Below, piece after piece: positions 28,767 through 36,342 of a stretch of DNA of 64,000 nucleotides (position 1 is the first letter of the stretch; every line of letters begins with the position of its first letter). The DNA is from Campylobacteraceae bacterium (GTDB lineage: Bacteria > Campylobacterota > Campylobacteria > Campylobacterales > Arcobacteraceae), in assembly GCA_013215945.1 (NCBI GenBank), contig JABSOM010000002.1, positions 186,001 through 250,000 on the forward strand, in the 5' to 3' direction. Under the pieces are notes generated by a model. It saw nothing but the letters and a program-made list of their open reading frames with translations. It was not told where the DNA came from and did not search any database. The translations under genes were made by a program, and so were the position numbers.

Positions 28767-28898
28767 CATAACAAATACTAGGAGAGAACAAGGCTAACAC
28801 GGTAATAATTCGAATTTTCAAGTGTCACAGTAAGATATTTAAAAATTCAAATAGTTTAAGATGTTAAATCGCCTTGTTTCTCAAGTCAGTCGTTATAT
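28767..28898 (+). repeat. attC site D (long type)
   Basis: Left core CATAACA (28767-28773), right core CGTTATATG (28891-28899), about 132 bp apart. Inner complementary boxes GAGAACAAGGC (about 28783-28793) and GCCTTGTTTCTC (28871-28882) enclose a long, imperfectly paired terminal part. Length and plan resemble the Vibrio cholerae repeat class, unlike the short sites beside it, suggesting a cassette from another source. Confidence 0.8.
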
Positions 28899-28927
28899 GC
28901 CTATGATATAAATTATGATTAAGGAAA

Positions 28928-29119
28928 ATGATGTTAGAAAAAATTAAAAACTGGTGGAGAGGTGAAGAATATTATATTGAAGGTGTACTTCCAGGTATTC
29001 GTTATAATCTTCATTGGACATCAAAAACTGTACATATTTTTTGGAAATTTTACTTAAATAACTGGAAATGGCTATGGACTAGCATAATTGCTGTACTTGC
29101 ACTAATAATTGTAAAGTAA
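28928..29119 (+). CDS. Cassette: small tail-anchored membrane protein
   Basis: 63 aa, tryptophan-rich, with one C-terminal transmembrane helix (WLWTSIIAVLALIIVK). AAGGAAA precedes two adjacent ATGs. It is the only ORF in the interval between the long attC D and attC-like E, which supports it as real. No family recognised; one-TM mini-proteins are common cassette cargo. Confidence 0.55.
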   Translation: MMLEKIKNWWRGEEYYIEGVLPGIRYNLHWTSKTVHIFWKFYLNNWKWLWTSIIAVLALIIVK

Positions 29120-29123
29120 TAGA

Positions 29124-29253
29124 CATAACAAGAAATTGGAGGCAAATGAGGTAGTAGTTGAGAAAACTTTTAGATTTTATTGTTCGCAAGTGATACTTAC
29201 AATTTAATGGAGTTGACTCTTACTTACTTTGACCCTAAATACCGACGTTAAGA
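29124..29253 (+). repeat. attC-like site E (weak)
   Basis: Left core CATAACA at 29124-29130 and right core ACGTTAAG at 29245-29252, 7 nt before the next cassette ATG. The inner boxes pair poorly by eye, so this is supported mainly by the cores, the position between two single-gene units and the length similar to site D. Confidence 0.45.
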
Positions 29254-29259
29254 ACAAGG

Positions 29260-29961
29260 ATGAAACATATGACTGGAAAGCCAGATTATTTTGCACGAAC
29301 TACTGCTTTAATATCACTTACTTTTGCTATCGTTGCAATAGTAGTTTCATATTACCAGCAAGTATTAGCACAAGAATTTCAAAAAGAACAATTTGAAATT
29401 CTTCAAAAAGAAAAACTTACTATTAAAGTTAATCCAAATGTTGATGGTTCTATACGATTAACGAACTATAATTTGGGTCATTTAGGACATGTAGTCCAAA
29501 TTTCTTGGAAGATTATTATTTCAAATACAGGAAATCAAAAATTATCGATAACTGATTATTCTGTCACTAGAGGAGGTTCTCCAGAATCTCTCTACTATTC
29601 AGGAATAGATGGTGGAATTATAAATAAAAAATTACAAGTTATCGAATTCCCCCTTATACTTGATCCTGGAGAAAGTAGACTTGCATATATTTTTGTCGGT
29701 ATCACTGTACCACCATTAGCATACAAAATATTATCTTCTTTGGACAAAAATGCGACACTTACTGATATATTAGTAATGAAAGTATTGGGAAAACAAGGAA
29801 TTGATTATTATGGAAATACAGTACAATATGAAGAATTTGAAGGTGGTTTATTCCATTTTTCTGTAAAAGATACTAAAAAAGCTCAGCGTTTTTGGATAAA
29901 ATTTACAACAGGTCGTGGAAATATATATTATGGCACAGGAATGGCATACAATCCAAATTAA
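29260..29961 (+). CDS. Cassette: membrane-anchored beta-rich protein, unknown
   Basis: 233 aa with an N-terminal transmembrane helix (ALISLTFAIVAIVVSYY), then a short coiled coil and a beta-rich domain (WKIIISNTGNQKLSITDYSV, ESRLAYIFVGITVPP). The ATG at 29260 is used; MTGKPDYF starting 9 nt later is an alternative. N-terminal TM plus a 180 aa beta domain is a plan often seen in cassette genes of unknown function. No catalytic motif seen. Confidence 0.65.
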   Translation: MKHMTGKPDYFARTTALISLTFAIVAIVVSYYQQVLAQEFQKEQFEILQKEKLTIKVNPNVDGSIRLTNYNLGHLGHVVQISWKIIISNTGNQKLSITDYSVTRGGSPESLYYSGIDGGIINKKLQVIEFPLILDPGESRLAYIFVGITVPPLAYKILSSLDKNATLTDILVMKVLGKQGIDYYGNTVQYEEFEGGLFHFSVKDTKKAQRFWIKFTTGRGNIYYGTGMAYNPN

Positions 29962-30010
29962 ACACATTAAAACTGAAGTTTTGCTTTTAAGTAAAGGGGA
30001 CGTAAATAAA

Positions 30011-30047
30011 GGGGACACAATACCAAATTATTAAAAGAATAAATAAA
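30011..30047 (+). repeat. 37 bp direct repeat, copy a
   Basis: Begins GGGGACACAATACCAAAT and is identical over 37 bp to 31104-31140. The two copies bracket the ORFs at 30200 and 30424. A related GGGGACGTAAATAAA stands directly before it (29996-30010). The GGGGACA start links it to the inverted-repeat family. Confidence 0.9.
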
Positions 30048-30063
30048 GAAGATAAAGGAATTG

Positions 30064-30116
30064 AATTCCGGGGACAGTATACTTAATTGACTAAATGGTT
30101 AAATAGGTATACTCGT
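30064..30116. repeat. REP-like palindrome copy 1
   Basis: GAATTCCGGGGACAGTATAC on the left and GGTATAC on the right of the conserved centre TTAATTGACTAA...GGTTAAATA. The right arm decays to GTATACTCGT. First of about nine copies of this element, all between 30 and 49 kb. Confidence 0.8.
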
Positions 30117-30199
30117 ATCTAACAGATATAATAATATTAGAGAGTTTCAAGGTTAATATATTGGAATAAAGATATTTAAAAAACTTTTATAAAGAGAGT

Positions 30200-30403
30200 T
30201 TGATTTCTGAAAAAAAATTATTACAAAAATTATTGAAAAAATTAAATACTAAAGTTAAAACATGTAAAGGAACAGTTAAATCACAAATAGTAAATGACTT
30301 TATTGAATATAATCTATCACCTTCTATAGAAAGTTTAGAAAAAAGTAAAATAATTAAAGAACTACGAGAAAAGGAAGAATTAAATGAAAATAATGACCTA
30401 TAA
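30200..30403 (+). CDS. Possible small cassette protein (TTG start)
   Basis: 67 aa, very basic and acidic alternating helix, starting at TTG 30200 after AAAGAGAG. No family recognised. It lies 20 nt upstream of the next ORF and may be its partner or a remnant. Low confidence: short, unusual start. Confidence 0.35.
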   Translation: MISEKKLLQKLLKKLNTKVKTCKGTVKSQIVNDFIEYNLSPSIESLEKSKIIKELREKEELNENNDL

Positions 30404-30423
30404 AATACTAATAATTAGATTGC

Positions 30424-31071
30424 ATGATGATTGATATAGCTAATTGGAATTGGTCTGGAATAATACAAAGTTGTGCTGCCCTTGGAGCTTTTATAATTGC
30501 ATGGGTAGCCTTAAATAGTTGGCAGAAACAGCAGAATGCTAATCATGTCACATATTTTATTGATGATTTAACAAATAAAGTTCATGAACTTTTACAATCA
30601 ATATCTAAACCTATAAGTAGAATGGAAGTTATGAATATTGAGATATCTTCATATCTTACTAGATCAGAAGAAGTTGGCAATTCAGATTATGAGGCTATTA
30701 CAAAGTTCTTAGAAGAGAAGGGTGAAGATTATGGAAAAAATCTTTTTGACGATTTAAAAGATTCTAAGAAAAATATAGCAGAGCTAAATTCCTTAATAGT
30801 TAAAGGTCAAATATTTTCAATTGATGATTATTCAATTATTCAAAATAATTGTGAAGGAATCATTAATCTTATACGTGGGATAGAAGGCATAGCTCTTCTT
30901 GTTAGTATGACTAATTTACATTGGGCAAATTCAAAGGTTAGGGAAAGAATCATGCCTCTTCTAAATATAAATATACAAAATATACAAAATGAGTTTGAAA
31001 GATATCAAAAAGATTATTTAACTAAAGCAAAAGAAATTTATACAAAAAACTATCATACAACTACATTATAG
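30424..31071 (+). CDS. Cassette: membrane-anchored helical protein, unknown
   Basis: 215 aa. One N-terminal transmembrane helix (GIIQSCAALGAFIIAWVALNS), then WQKQQNANHV and a long helical cytosolic part. The plan (N-terminal TM followed by WxxQ and helices of about 180 aa) is like many DUF4760-type bacterial proteins, but I cannot assign it firmly. Flanked by 37 bp direct repeats and, downstream, by attC F. Confidence 0.65.
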   Translation: MMIDIANWNWSGIIQSCAALGAFIIAWVALNSWQKQQNANHVTYFIDDLTNKVHELLQSISKPISRMEVMNIEISSYLTRSEEVGNSDYEAITKFLEEKGEDYGKNLFDDLKDSKKNIAELNSLIVKGQIFSIDDYSIIQNNCEGIINLIRGIEGIALLVSMTNLHWANSKVRERIMPLLNINIQNIQNEFERYQKDYLTKAKEIYTKNYHTTTL

Positions 31072-31103
31072 GTCTAAGAAAAGATTATGGCAATAAAAAT
31101 AAC

Positions 31104-31140
31104 GGGGACACAATACCAAATTATTAAAAGAATAAATAAA
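31104..31140 (+). repeat. 37 bp direct repeat, copy b
   Basis: Identical to 30011-30047. Ends 2 nt before attC F, so recombination between the copies would excise the two ORFs and leave the attC site. Confidence 0.9.
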
Positions 31141-31142
31141 AA

Positions 31143-31195
31143 TATAACAAAGTCTAGCAGCGAACGCAGAGCGTCGCTGAAGTCAAACGTTATAT
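31143..31195 (+). repeat. attC site F
   Basis: TATAACA (31143-31149) and CGTTATATG (from 31188). Inner stem CAGCG (31158-31162) / CGCTG (31175-31179) and ACGC / GCGT, with a single extrahelical A at 31163 and loop AGA. The cleanest member of the short attC family. Confidence 0.92.
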
Positions 31196-31219
31196 GAAAA
31201 TAAATTAAAAGGAGTAATT

Positions 31220-31303
31220 TTGTTGTTAACCAGTGTTTATTTACCAGGATTGGTAGCACCACTTATATTTATACTTATAGAAAAGGTGTCAGGCACCAAA
31301 TAG
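31220..31303 (+). pseudogene. Truncated cassette ORF after attC F
   Basis: TTG start 9 nt after AAGGAG, encoding about 20 hydrophobic residues (LLTSVYLPGLVAPLIFILIE), then running into the GGTGTCAGGCACC hairpin and stopping at TAG. Position right after an attC and a good ribosome site suggest the 5' end of a membrane-protein cassette whose remainder was replaced by repeat DNA. Confidence 0.45.
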
Positions 31304-31611
31304 TAACTTTTATTAGTCAAAACTTAAATAAAAGTGTTTATGAAGTAACATAATCTTCCCCACGGCTCTTCTCCTGACTTTGAGAAAGCTAAATCTTTTT
31401 ATTTTTTAACGGAGAAAGGCGAGGACTGCTCGAGCGTGAAGAAATGTGCTCTTTAGCACATTTTAGTAGGTTCCACAGCCTAGTTAACAAATAAAAATAT
31501 TTAGGTACCCGAAGGGCTTTATCAATGTGTCAGTTGCTTCTTTTTGTTTCTTTTTCTGACAATTAAGAAAAAGAAAAAAGCGCAAAGGTTACTTTGTATG
31601 AGCTCTTAAAA
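31295..31611 (+). repeat. Structured 310 bp repeat, copy 1
   Basis: Full-length copy. It begins CCAAATAGTAA and ends ATGAGCTCTTAAA. It contains three conserved hairpins: AATGTGCT-CTTT-AGCACATT, an AGGCGAGGACTG / CAGCCT stem around it, and TTTCTTTTTC / GAAAAAGAAA. No ORF of note. By eye over 85 percent identical to copies 2 and 4. Confidence 0.85.
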
Positions 31612-31681
31612 GTAAAATTGAGTAGAAATAATAAATGGAATTCACTCATGGGGTTGAATTTCCACTTTTTAAGAATTCTTA

Positions 31682-31744
31682 GAATTCCGAGGACAGTATA
31701 GTTAATTGACTAAGTGGTTAAATAAGAATACTGTCTCCCGAATT
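31682..31744. repeat. REP-like palindrome copy 2
   Basis: The most complete copy (63 bp). Arms GAATTCCGAGGACAGTAT (31682-31699) and ATACTGTCTCCCGAATT (31728-31744) are complementary with small mismatches, around a TTAATTGACTAAGTGGTTAA centre. Confidence 0.85.
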
Positions 31745-31778
31745 TATAATCTATATAATATATACATGAAAAGAGGAC

Positions 31779-32723
31779 ATGGTAGTGAATGGCATATTAT
31801 CGTTTATGAGAAGTCCAAAAGTAATAGTAAGTGCTTGTTTATTAAGTACAAGTTTACTAGGTGCAGAATGTAAAAATAATTTAGCATCGAATACATCAGA
31901 GTTACGAAGAAATGTAGATATATCCACACCTATAAAATCTAAAGAAGGTGAGCCTTTTTGTGTAAAAGGAGTCATTTGGAAAACACAGGAAGAATTAAAA
32001 AATCCAAGATTAGTAGTATTTTTTCATGGAGATGGTTGGGGTGGAGGTGTAAAATATTTTAATGAATTAATAACTGAATTAAAAAATAAAAGATCATCTC
32101 AATATAAAAAAGCAAATACAATATTTGCTAATTATGAACATCCTCAAGAATATAATCAAAGTGACTTAAGAAAACCTCCACTTGAAGCTTTGGCATATGC
32201 AGTGGCGCAAACCATACAGCAAACAAATCCAATTTATATAGATTTTGTAGGACACTCAGGAGGGGGTGATAGAGCATTAATGGTGGCTGCTCTGTCAAAT
32301 AATATATGGAAAAACTATGGACTAAAAATTCCAGTAGATAGTATATATAGATTTAACAGTGCTTGTAGTAGACAAATAGTCTATAAAGAATTTGGATATG
32401 GTGAATATTCAAGTGAATTTTATGATCCAATTAATCATGTAAATAAAATTCGACCAGGAATAAAAGTGATTGCTGGAAGAGGGACAAAAGATAGACATAT
32501 TAAAAAATCTTTGTATGAAAAATCAAACAATCAGTGCATGAATAAATTAAAGCTTACGGGTATAGATGTAAAAAATATTGAGTTAAAAGGTGCAGGACAT
32601 AGTAATTTAAGAGAAAGTTTAGAATACAAAAAAATGATGACTGCTTTGTTAGACCCAAAAAAAGATGGTTATATTACTACACCGGAATATATAAAAAGTT
32701 TGAAATTAAAAATTACACCCTAG
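31779..32723 (+). CDS. Secreted alpha/beta hydrolase (lipase/esterase-like)
   Basis: 314 aa with an N-terminal signal peptide (MRSPKVIVSACLLSTSLLGA). ATG 31806 starting the signal peptide, or the GTG at 31785, may be the real start. Alpha/beta-hydrolase marks: oxyanion FFHGDGWGGG, nucleophile elbow GHSGGGD (Ser near residue 162), acid in GRGTKDRH and His in GAGHSNL. Near the end DPKKDGYITTPEY fits a single EF-hand calcium loop. The stop codon lies inside a dispersed repeat (32711-32742), so the original C-terminus may have been altered. Substrate unknown. Confidence 0.75.
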   Translation: MVVNGILSFMRSPKVIVSACLLSTSLLGAECKNNLASNTSELRRNVDISTPIKSKEGEPFCVKGVIWKTQEELKNPRLVVFFHGDGWGGGVKYFNELITELKNKRSSQYKKANTIFANYEHPQEYNQSDLRKPPLEALAYAVAQTIQQTNPIYIDFVGHSGGGDRALMVAALSNNIWKNYGLKIPVDSIYRFNSACSRQIVYKEFGYGEYSSEFYDPINHVNKIRPGIKVIAGRGTKDRHIKKSLYEKSNNQCMNKLKLTGIDVKNIELKGAGHSNLRESLEYKKMMTALLDPKKDGYITTPEYIKSLKLKITP

Positions 32724-32742
32724 GGGTAAGAAATCCACTTTT
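32711..32742 (+). repeat. AATTACACCC...AATCCACTTTT repeat, copy 1
   Basis: 32 bp motif also at 34360-34391 and 36271-36302, with decayed versions near 31645, 36829 and 48993. Here it supplies the stop codon of the hydrolase gene. Confidence 0.75.
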
Positions 32743-32792
32743 AATTTATGATGTAATTTATTAAAGGGTTTATTATGCCAAAAAGACCACGG

Positions 32793-32833
32793 GATTCAGA
32801 GGACAGTATAAGTTAAAGTTGCCTGTCCCCTTT
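32793..32833. repeat. Hybrid REP half and GGGGACAGGC repeat
   Basis: A REP-like left half (TTCAGAGGACAGTATAAG) runs directly into the 21-mer that forms the right arm of the 22849-22975 element (32813-32833, identical). Marks the break point of intI remnant 3. Confidence 0.75.
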
Positions 32834-32836
32834 ACT

Positions 32837-32875
32837 TTATTATTCTATCAAGTAGTTTTTATCCCTTAATGTATC
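32837..32875 (-). pseudogene. Remnant 3 of integron integrase 5' end
   Basis: On the minus strand AAAAACTACTTGATA (within 32848-32863) matches the intI codons for KKLLDI at 23.3 kb, preceded by AAGGATACATTAAGGG where the other copy has AAGGAGATTTTATGGCC. The start codon is lost and only some ten codons remain before the GGGGACAGGC repeat. Short, but supported by homology of the adjoining upstream segment. Confidence 0.6.
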
Positions 32876-33078
32876 CTTTTTTGTTAGATTAAACAGAAAA
32901 CAATCATTAGTAGTACATTATGAATATTATACCTACTAAACACCTTACTTTTTACAATACTTAAATATAAATAGTTCATTAAAAATGCATAATAATAGTT
33001 ATTATTAAGTAATATTAATATAAAATGTATAACTAATAAGTACTTATCTTGATAAAGCATATTTAAAAAGGATCTAAA
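32876..33078. promoter_or_regulatory. Pint/attI-like segment 3
   Basis: Homologous to 23331-23590 in two blocks in the same order (GTTAGATTA, AGTACAT, ACCTACTAAA, then ATAATAGTTATTATTAAG, ATGTAT, ACTAATAA). The candidate core CTTATCT (33043-33049) is decayed. A third platform end with an unrelated gene following it. Confidence 0.6.
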
Positions 33079-34434
33079 ATGAAGATTTTAAACTCAATAA
33101 CATCACATAATGAATATGTTCAATCAAACTCAACAGATAATACATCAAATAAAAAAATAGATTCCTCCCAGAATAAAAACGCAATGGACTTTTCTGAAAG
33201 TTTATTGAATATAACAGAAGAAAATGAAAAGAAAATATTGCAACATAATGAGAATAAAAAAATGCTCAATAAAGATCTTGTAGACGGCGTAACTTATAAT
33301 CCAGATACAAAAAAATATACACTTGTTATGGGTGATTATGGACTTAAGCGGAGAGAATTCCAACATATAGCGATAATGGATAATTATACGGAAATAGTAT
33401 CTGATAAACCAATCACAAAAGAGTATTTAGAAGAAAGATATAAAAAAATACAACATTTCATTAGAACTGAATATACTGAGTTTAATTACCGAGTAAGTCA
33501 TGATAATAGTATACTAATAGATATAGGTATAGGAATGGGAGGTTTTGGACAAAGAGATGCTTTTGGAATAGTTAGAATAGATGGTGAATACATTGAAATT
33601 GATGCTGATGAATTCGACAGACATTATGCTATTTATCTGAATTATCTTTATGAAAAAGCAACATTGAATAGAGAAAGTGACCATGCTGCTAGCGTTTATT
33701 ATAAAGAACTTAACGGCATAGAATCATCTTTTGAAAATGCAGAAAAATTTGAATACTATATAAATGAGGAAAAGTGGAAAAGTAGTGATTTAAATGGATT
33801 GTATAGAAAAATCTCCCTTGCAGTAAATTTAGGATTAATAGAGGAAGGAAATCAAACTCTTTTTACTGAATTATATCAAACAGATAAGGCTACTTATATT
33901 TTTAGAAATATAAAAAATGACATCTTATCCCAAGCAGTTTTAGATAGTATTGGTTTACGATATAGTAGTACATTTGAAGGTGTTTTGTATGAACATCTCT
34001 TTGGTCCCGATGGTAGTTCTTTCCAAAATAAACTCAATGAATTTGTCAAAGAACTAGAACGTAATCCATCTAAATATCCCAGTACAAACAGTAACTTTAC
34101 TTTTACTGGTGATATTAATATTGATAAAAACTCTAGCGAAAAGTATAAAAACTTTATTACAGATACATTAATTGACTTTATTCAAAAACTCAAAGATGAC
34201 TATACGGGTGAAAATAATCCTATATACGATAAGTTGGGAAGAAACTATCATTTTGTTGAACCATATGATATTATAATTGATAATCTAAAAAAAGCTAAGA
34301 AGAACTATGATATTTTAAACCAAGAGTTAATGAGTACGTTTAACAAACTAAAAATTAGAAATTACACCCTAGAGGTAAGAAATCCACTTTTAGAATTGGG
34401 AGGGTATCCCCCAAATAGTAAATTTCTTAGTTAA
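33079..34434 (+). CDS. Hypothetical protein with a repeat-derived C-terminus
   Basis: 451 aa, soluble, Ser/Asn/Lys-rich N-terminal region (about 1-75), then mixed alpha/beta. GIGMGGFGQRDAFG near residue 153 is a glycine-rich segment without a known motif. No family recognised. The last 25 or so residues (NYTLEVRNPLLELGGYPPNS and the stop) are encoded by two dispersed repeats, so the native 3' end has been replaced. Ribosome site AAAAGGA precedes the ATG. It follows an attI-like segment, the place of a first cassette. Confidence 0.7.
   Translation: MKILNSITSHNEYVQSNSTDNTSNKKIDSSQNKNAMDFSESLLNITEENEKKILQHNENKKMLNKDLVDGVTYNPDTKKYTLVMGDYGLKRREFQHIAIMDNYTEIVSDKPITKEYLEERYKKIQHFIRTEYTEFNYRVSHDNSILIDIGIGMGGFGQRDAFGIVRIDGEYIEIDADEFDRHYAIYLNYLYEKATLNRESDHAASVYYKELNGIESSFENAEKFEYYINEEKWKSSDLNGLYRKISLAVNLGLIEEGNQTLFTELYQTDKATYIFRNIKNDILSQAVLDSIGLRYSSTFEGVLYEHLFGPDGSSFQNKLNEFVKELERNPSKYPSTNSNFTFTGDINIDKNSSEKYKNFITDTLIDFIQKLKDDYTGENNPIYDKLGRNYHFVEPYDIIIDNLKKAKKNYDILNQELMSTFNKLKIRNYTLEVRNPLLELGGYPPNSKFLS
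34360..34391 (+). repeat. AATTACACCC...AATCCACTTTT repeat, copy 2
   Basis: Nearly identical to 32711-32742 but read through in another frame as coding sequence of the 451 aa ORF. Confidence 0.75.
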
Positions 34435-34723
34435 AACTTAAATAAAAGTGTTTATGAAGTAGTACAACATTATCAACGGCTCTTCCTCTGACTTTGATAA
34501 AGCTAAATCTTTTTATTTTTTAACGGAAAAAGGCGAGGACTGCCCGAGCGTGAAGAAATGTGCTCTTTAACACATTTTAGTAGGTTCCACAGCCTAGTTA
34601 AACAATAAAAACTTAGGTACCCTCAGGGCTTTATCAACTCGTCAGTTGCTTCTTTTTGTTTCTTTTTCTGACAATTAAGAAAAAGAAAAAAAGCGCAAAG
34701 GTCACTTTGTATGAGCTCTTAAA
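34411..34723 (+). repeat. Structured 310 bp repeat, copy 2
   Basis: Full-length copy preceded by the mini-hairpin GGGAGGGTATCCCCC. Same hairpins as copy 1; the apical stem has one change (AATGTGCTCTTTAACACATT). Its first bases supply the stop codon of the 451 aa ORF. Confidence 0.85.
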
Positions 34724-34863
34724 AATAAAACTAAATAAATGGGAACAAACACCTTTTATTGGCACCCATAATTCTTAAAGTTTATTATTTAAAGGTGGCA
34801 ACTGTCTGCATTAATCCAGTGGTATATTTGGATATAATAATATAAAAAAATGACGAGGTTAAT

Positions 34864-35517
34864 ATGATTCCAATTGAAATTTTACTAACATTTACAGCGG
34901 CTGCTCTATTAATGAGTATTTCTCCAGGACCATCCATGTTATATATAATTGCTAGAGCAATTGCGCAAGGTGCAAAAGGTGGAATTGTTGCTGCTATTGG
35001 ATTAGCTGTTGGTGGTATGTTTCATGTCTTTGCAACGGTACTTGGATTATCGGCAATATTTGAGTACTCACCAACTCTTTATACAATAGTAAAACTTATG
35101 GGAGCTGCTTATTTAATATATTTAGGATATTCTTATTGGAAGGATAGTAATTTAATAAATACTAATAAAGAAGATGTTAAAAAACCTAAAATAAAATCTT
35201 TATTAACTATTTTTAAAGAAAGCATTCTTGTAGAAATTACAAACCCTAAAACAGCACTTTTTTTCATTGCTTTATTACCTCAATTTGTTACACCTGAAGC
35301 TGGTTCAATTCCCTTACAACTTTTTATTCTAGGCTTAATAGTTATCATAGTTGCAATACCTTGTGATATTTCTGTTGCTTTATTTTCCAGTAAAGTTTCA
35401 TCATGGTTAACAAAAAATAAAAAAGCTCAAATTATACAAGAACGGGTATCTTCTTCAATATTATTTGGAATGGGTTCATATATTGTAGCGGATGAATTAA
35501 TTGCAGCAGAACGCTAA
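34864..35517 (+). CDS. LysE/RhtB family amino acid exporter
   Basis: 217 aa, six predicted transmembrane helices. Family marks: SISPGPSMLYIIARAIAQGAKGG near the N-terminus (the LysE SPGP motif) and ITNPKTALFFIALLPQFV near residue 125. Inner-membrane efflux of amino acids or derivatives. Own ribosome site GAGG; single gene between repeats. One of three LysE paralogues in the window. Confidence 0.9.
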   Translation: MIPIEILLTFTAAALLMSISPGPSMLYIIARAIAQGAKGGIVAAIGLAVGGMFHVFATVLGLSAIFEYSPTLYTIVKLMGAAYLIYLGYSYWKDSNLINTNKEDVKKPKIKSLLTIFKESILVEITNPKTALFFIALLPQFVTPEAGSIPLQLFILGLIVIIVAIPCDISVALFSSKVSSWLTKNKKAQIIQERVSSSILFGMGSYIVADELIAAER

Positions 35518-35547
35518 AATGATATAAGGTAGTCTTACCCTCTAAAA

Positions 35548-35587
35548 ATATACTTCATTGACTAAGTGGTTAAATAGGTATACTGTC
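35548..35587. repeat. REP-like palindrome copy 3
   Basis: Left arm decayed (ATATACTT), centre CATTGACTAAGTGGTTAAATA, right arm GTATACTGTC intact. Confidence 0.75.
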
Positions 35588-35626
35588 AGTAGAACCTTTC
35601 AAGGACTAATCATCTAAGGATTTAGA

Positions 35627-36109
35627 ATGAATGAAAGAGTAAAAATAGCCTTAGAATGGTTGAAAGACACATGTGATTTGAAGCAAGTAGAATTTCAAAT
35701 TGTTGGTGGCCTTGCAGCAACAATTCATGGGGGAAGTCGTGAAGTAGCAGATATTGATTTATACATTCAAAAATCAGATGTTAAAAAAATTTTACCACAG
35801 CTTTCTCCTTATATATCGAGACCTTTAAATCATTGCATTGAAGGTTCGTGGGACTTAGAATACTTACAAGTAATTTATAAATCTCAAAAGATAGAAATTG
35901 GGTTGTTTCCTGGCACAAAAATTAAATCATCTGAAAATGGCTTATGGTATGAACTACAAACTGATTTTTCGAAGTCTGTCATAAAAAGCTATTGTGGTGT
36001 AGAAGTACCAGTAATTTCTATAGCTGAATTAATCGCTTACAAACGTATTCTTGGACGTGAAGTTGACCTAATAGATATTCAAGAATTGGAGTGCATATTA
36101 GCGCCATGA
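35627..36109 (+). CDS. Nucleotidyltransferase-fold protein (MNT/AbiEii-like)
   Basis: 160 aa. FQIVGGLAATIHGGSREVADIDLYI (about 24-47) is a nucleotidyltransferase active-site pattern, with the GG helix and the two Asp of ADIDLYI; a third acidic residue may be in IEIGLFP. Similar proteins are antitoxin-like MNT enzymes or the AbiEii toxin group. No HEPN or antitoxin partner is adjacent. Ribosome site AAGGA. Single gene between repeats. Confidence 0.7.
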   Translation: MNERVKIALEWLKDTCDLKQVEFQIVGGLAATIHGGSREVADIDLYIQKSDVKKILPQLSPYISRPLNHCIEGSWDLEYLQVIYKSQKIEIGLFPGTKIKSSENGLWYELQTDFSKSVIKSYCGVEVPVISIAELIAYKRILGREVDLIDIQELECILAP

Positions 36110-36123
36110 GAAAAGGTTTTAAG

Positions 36124-36268
36124 CCCAAATAGTAAATCTCTTAGTCAAAACTTAAATAAAAGTGTTTATGAAATAATACAACCTTCACCACGGCTCTTCT
36201 CCTGACTTTAATAAAGCTAAATCTTCTCATTTTTTAACGTAAATAGGCGAGGACTTCCCAAACGTGAA
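36124..36268 (+). repeat. Structured 310 bp repeat, copy 3 (5' half)
   Basis: Preceded by the mini-hairpin GGTTTTAAGCCC. Matches the other copies up to the AGGCGAGGACT stem, then is cut off by the AATTACACCC repeat at 36271. Confidence 0.8.
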
Positions 36269-36270
36269 AA

Positions 36271-36302
36271 AATTACACCCCAAGGTAAGAAATCCACTTT
36301 TA
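36271..36302 (+). repeat. AATTACACCC...AATCCACTTTT repeat, copy 3
   Basis: Third good copy; it joins directly onto the truncated structured repeat. A TATAAT follows at 36311-36316 and may drive the next gene. Confidence 0.7.
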
Positions 36303-36342
36303 TTTTGTGATATAATTTTTGCAATTAATACGAAGGAAATTT

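Noticed and set aside
31074-31262. Minus-strand 62 aa ORF over attC F
   Set aside because: It runs antisense through the direct repeat and the attC site; the open frame is a by-product of those sequences.
31295-31611. The 310 bp structured repeat as a large attC site
   Set aside because: No paired RYYYAAC/GTTRRRY cores at its ends, and the hairpins are internal rather than end-to-end complementary.
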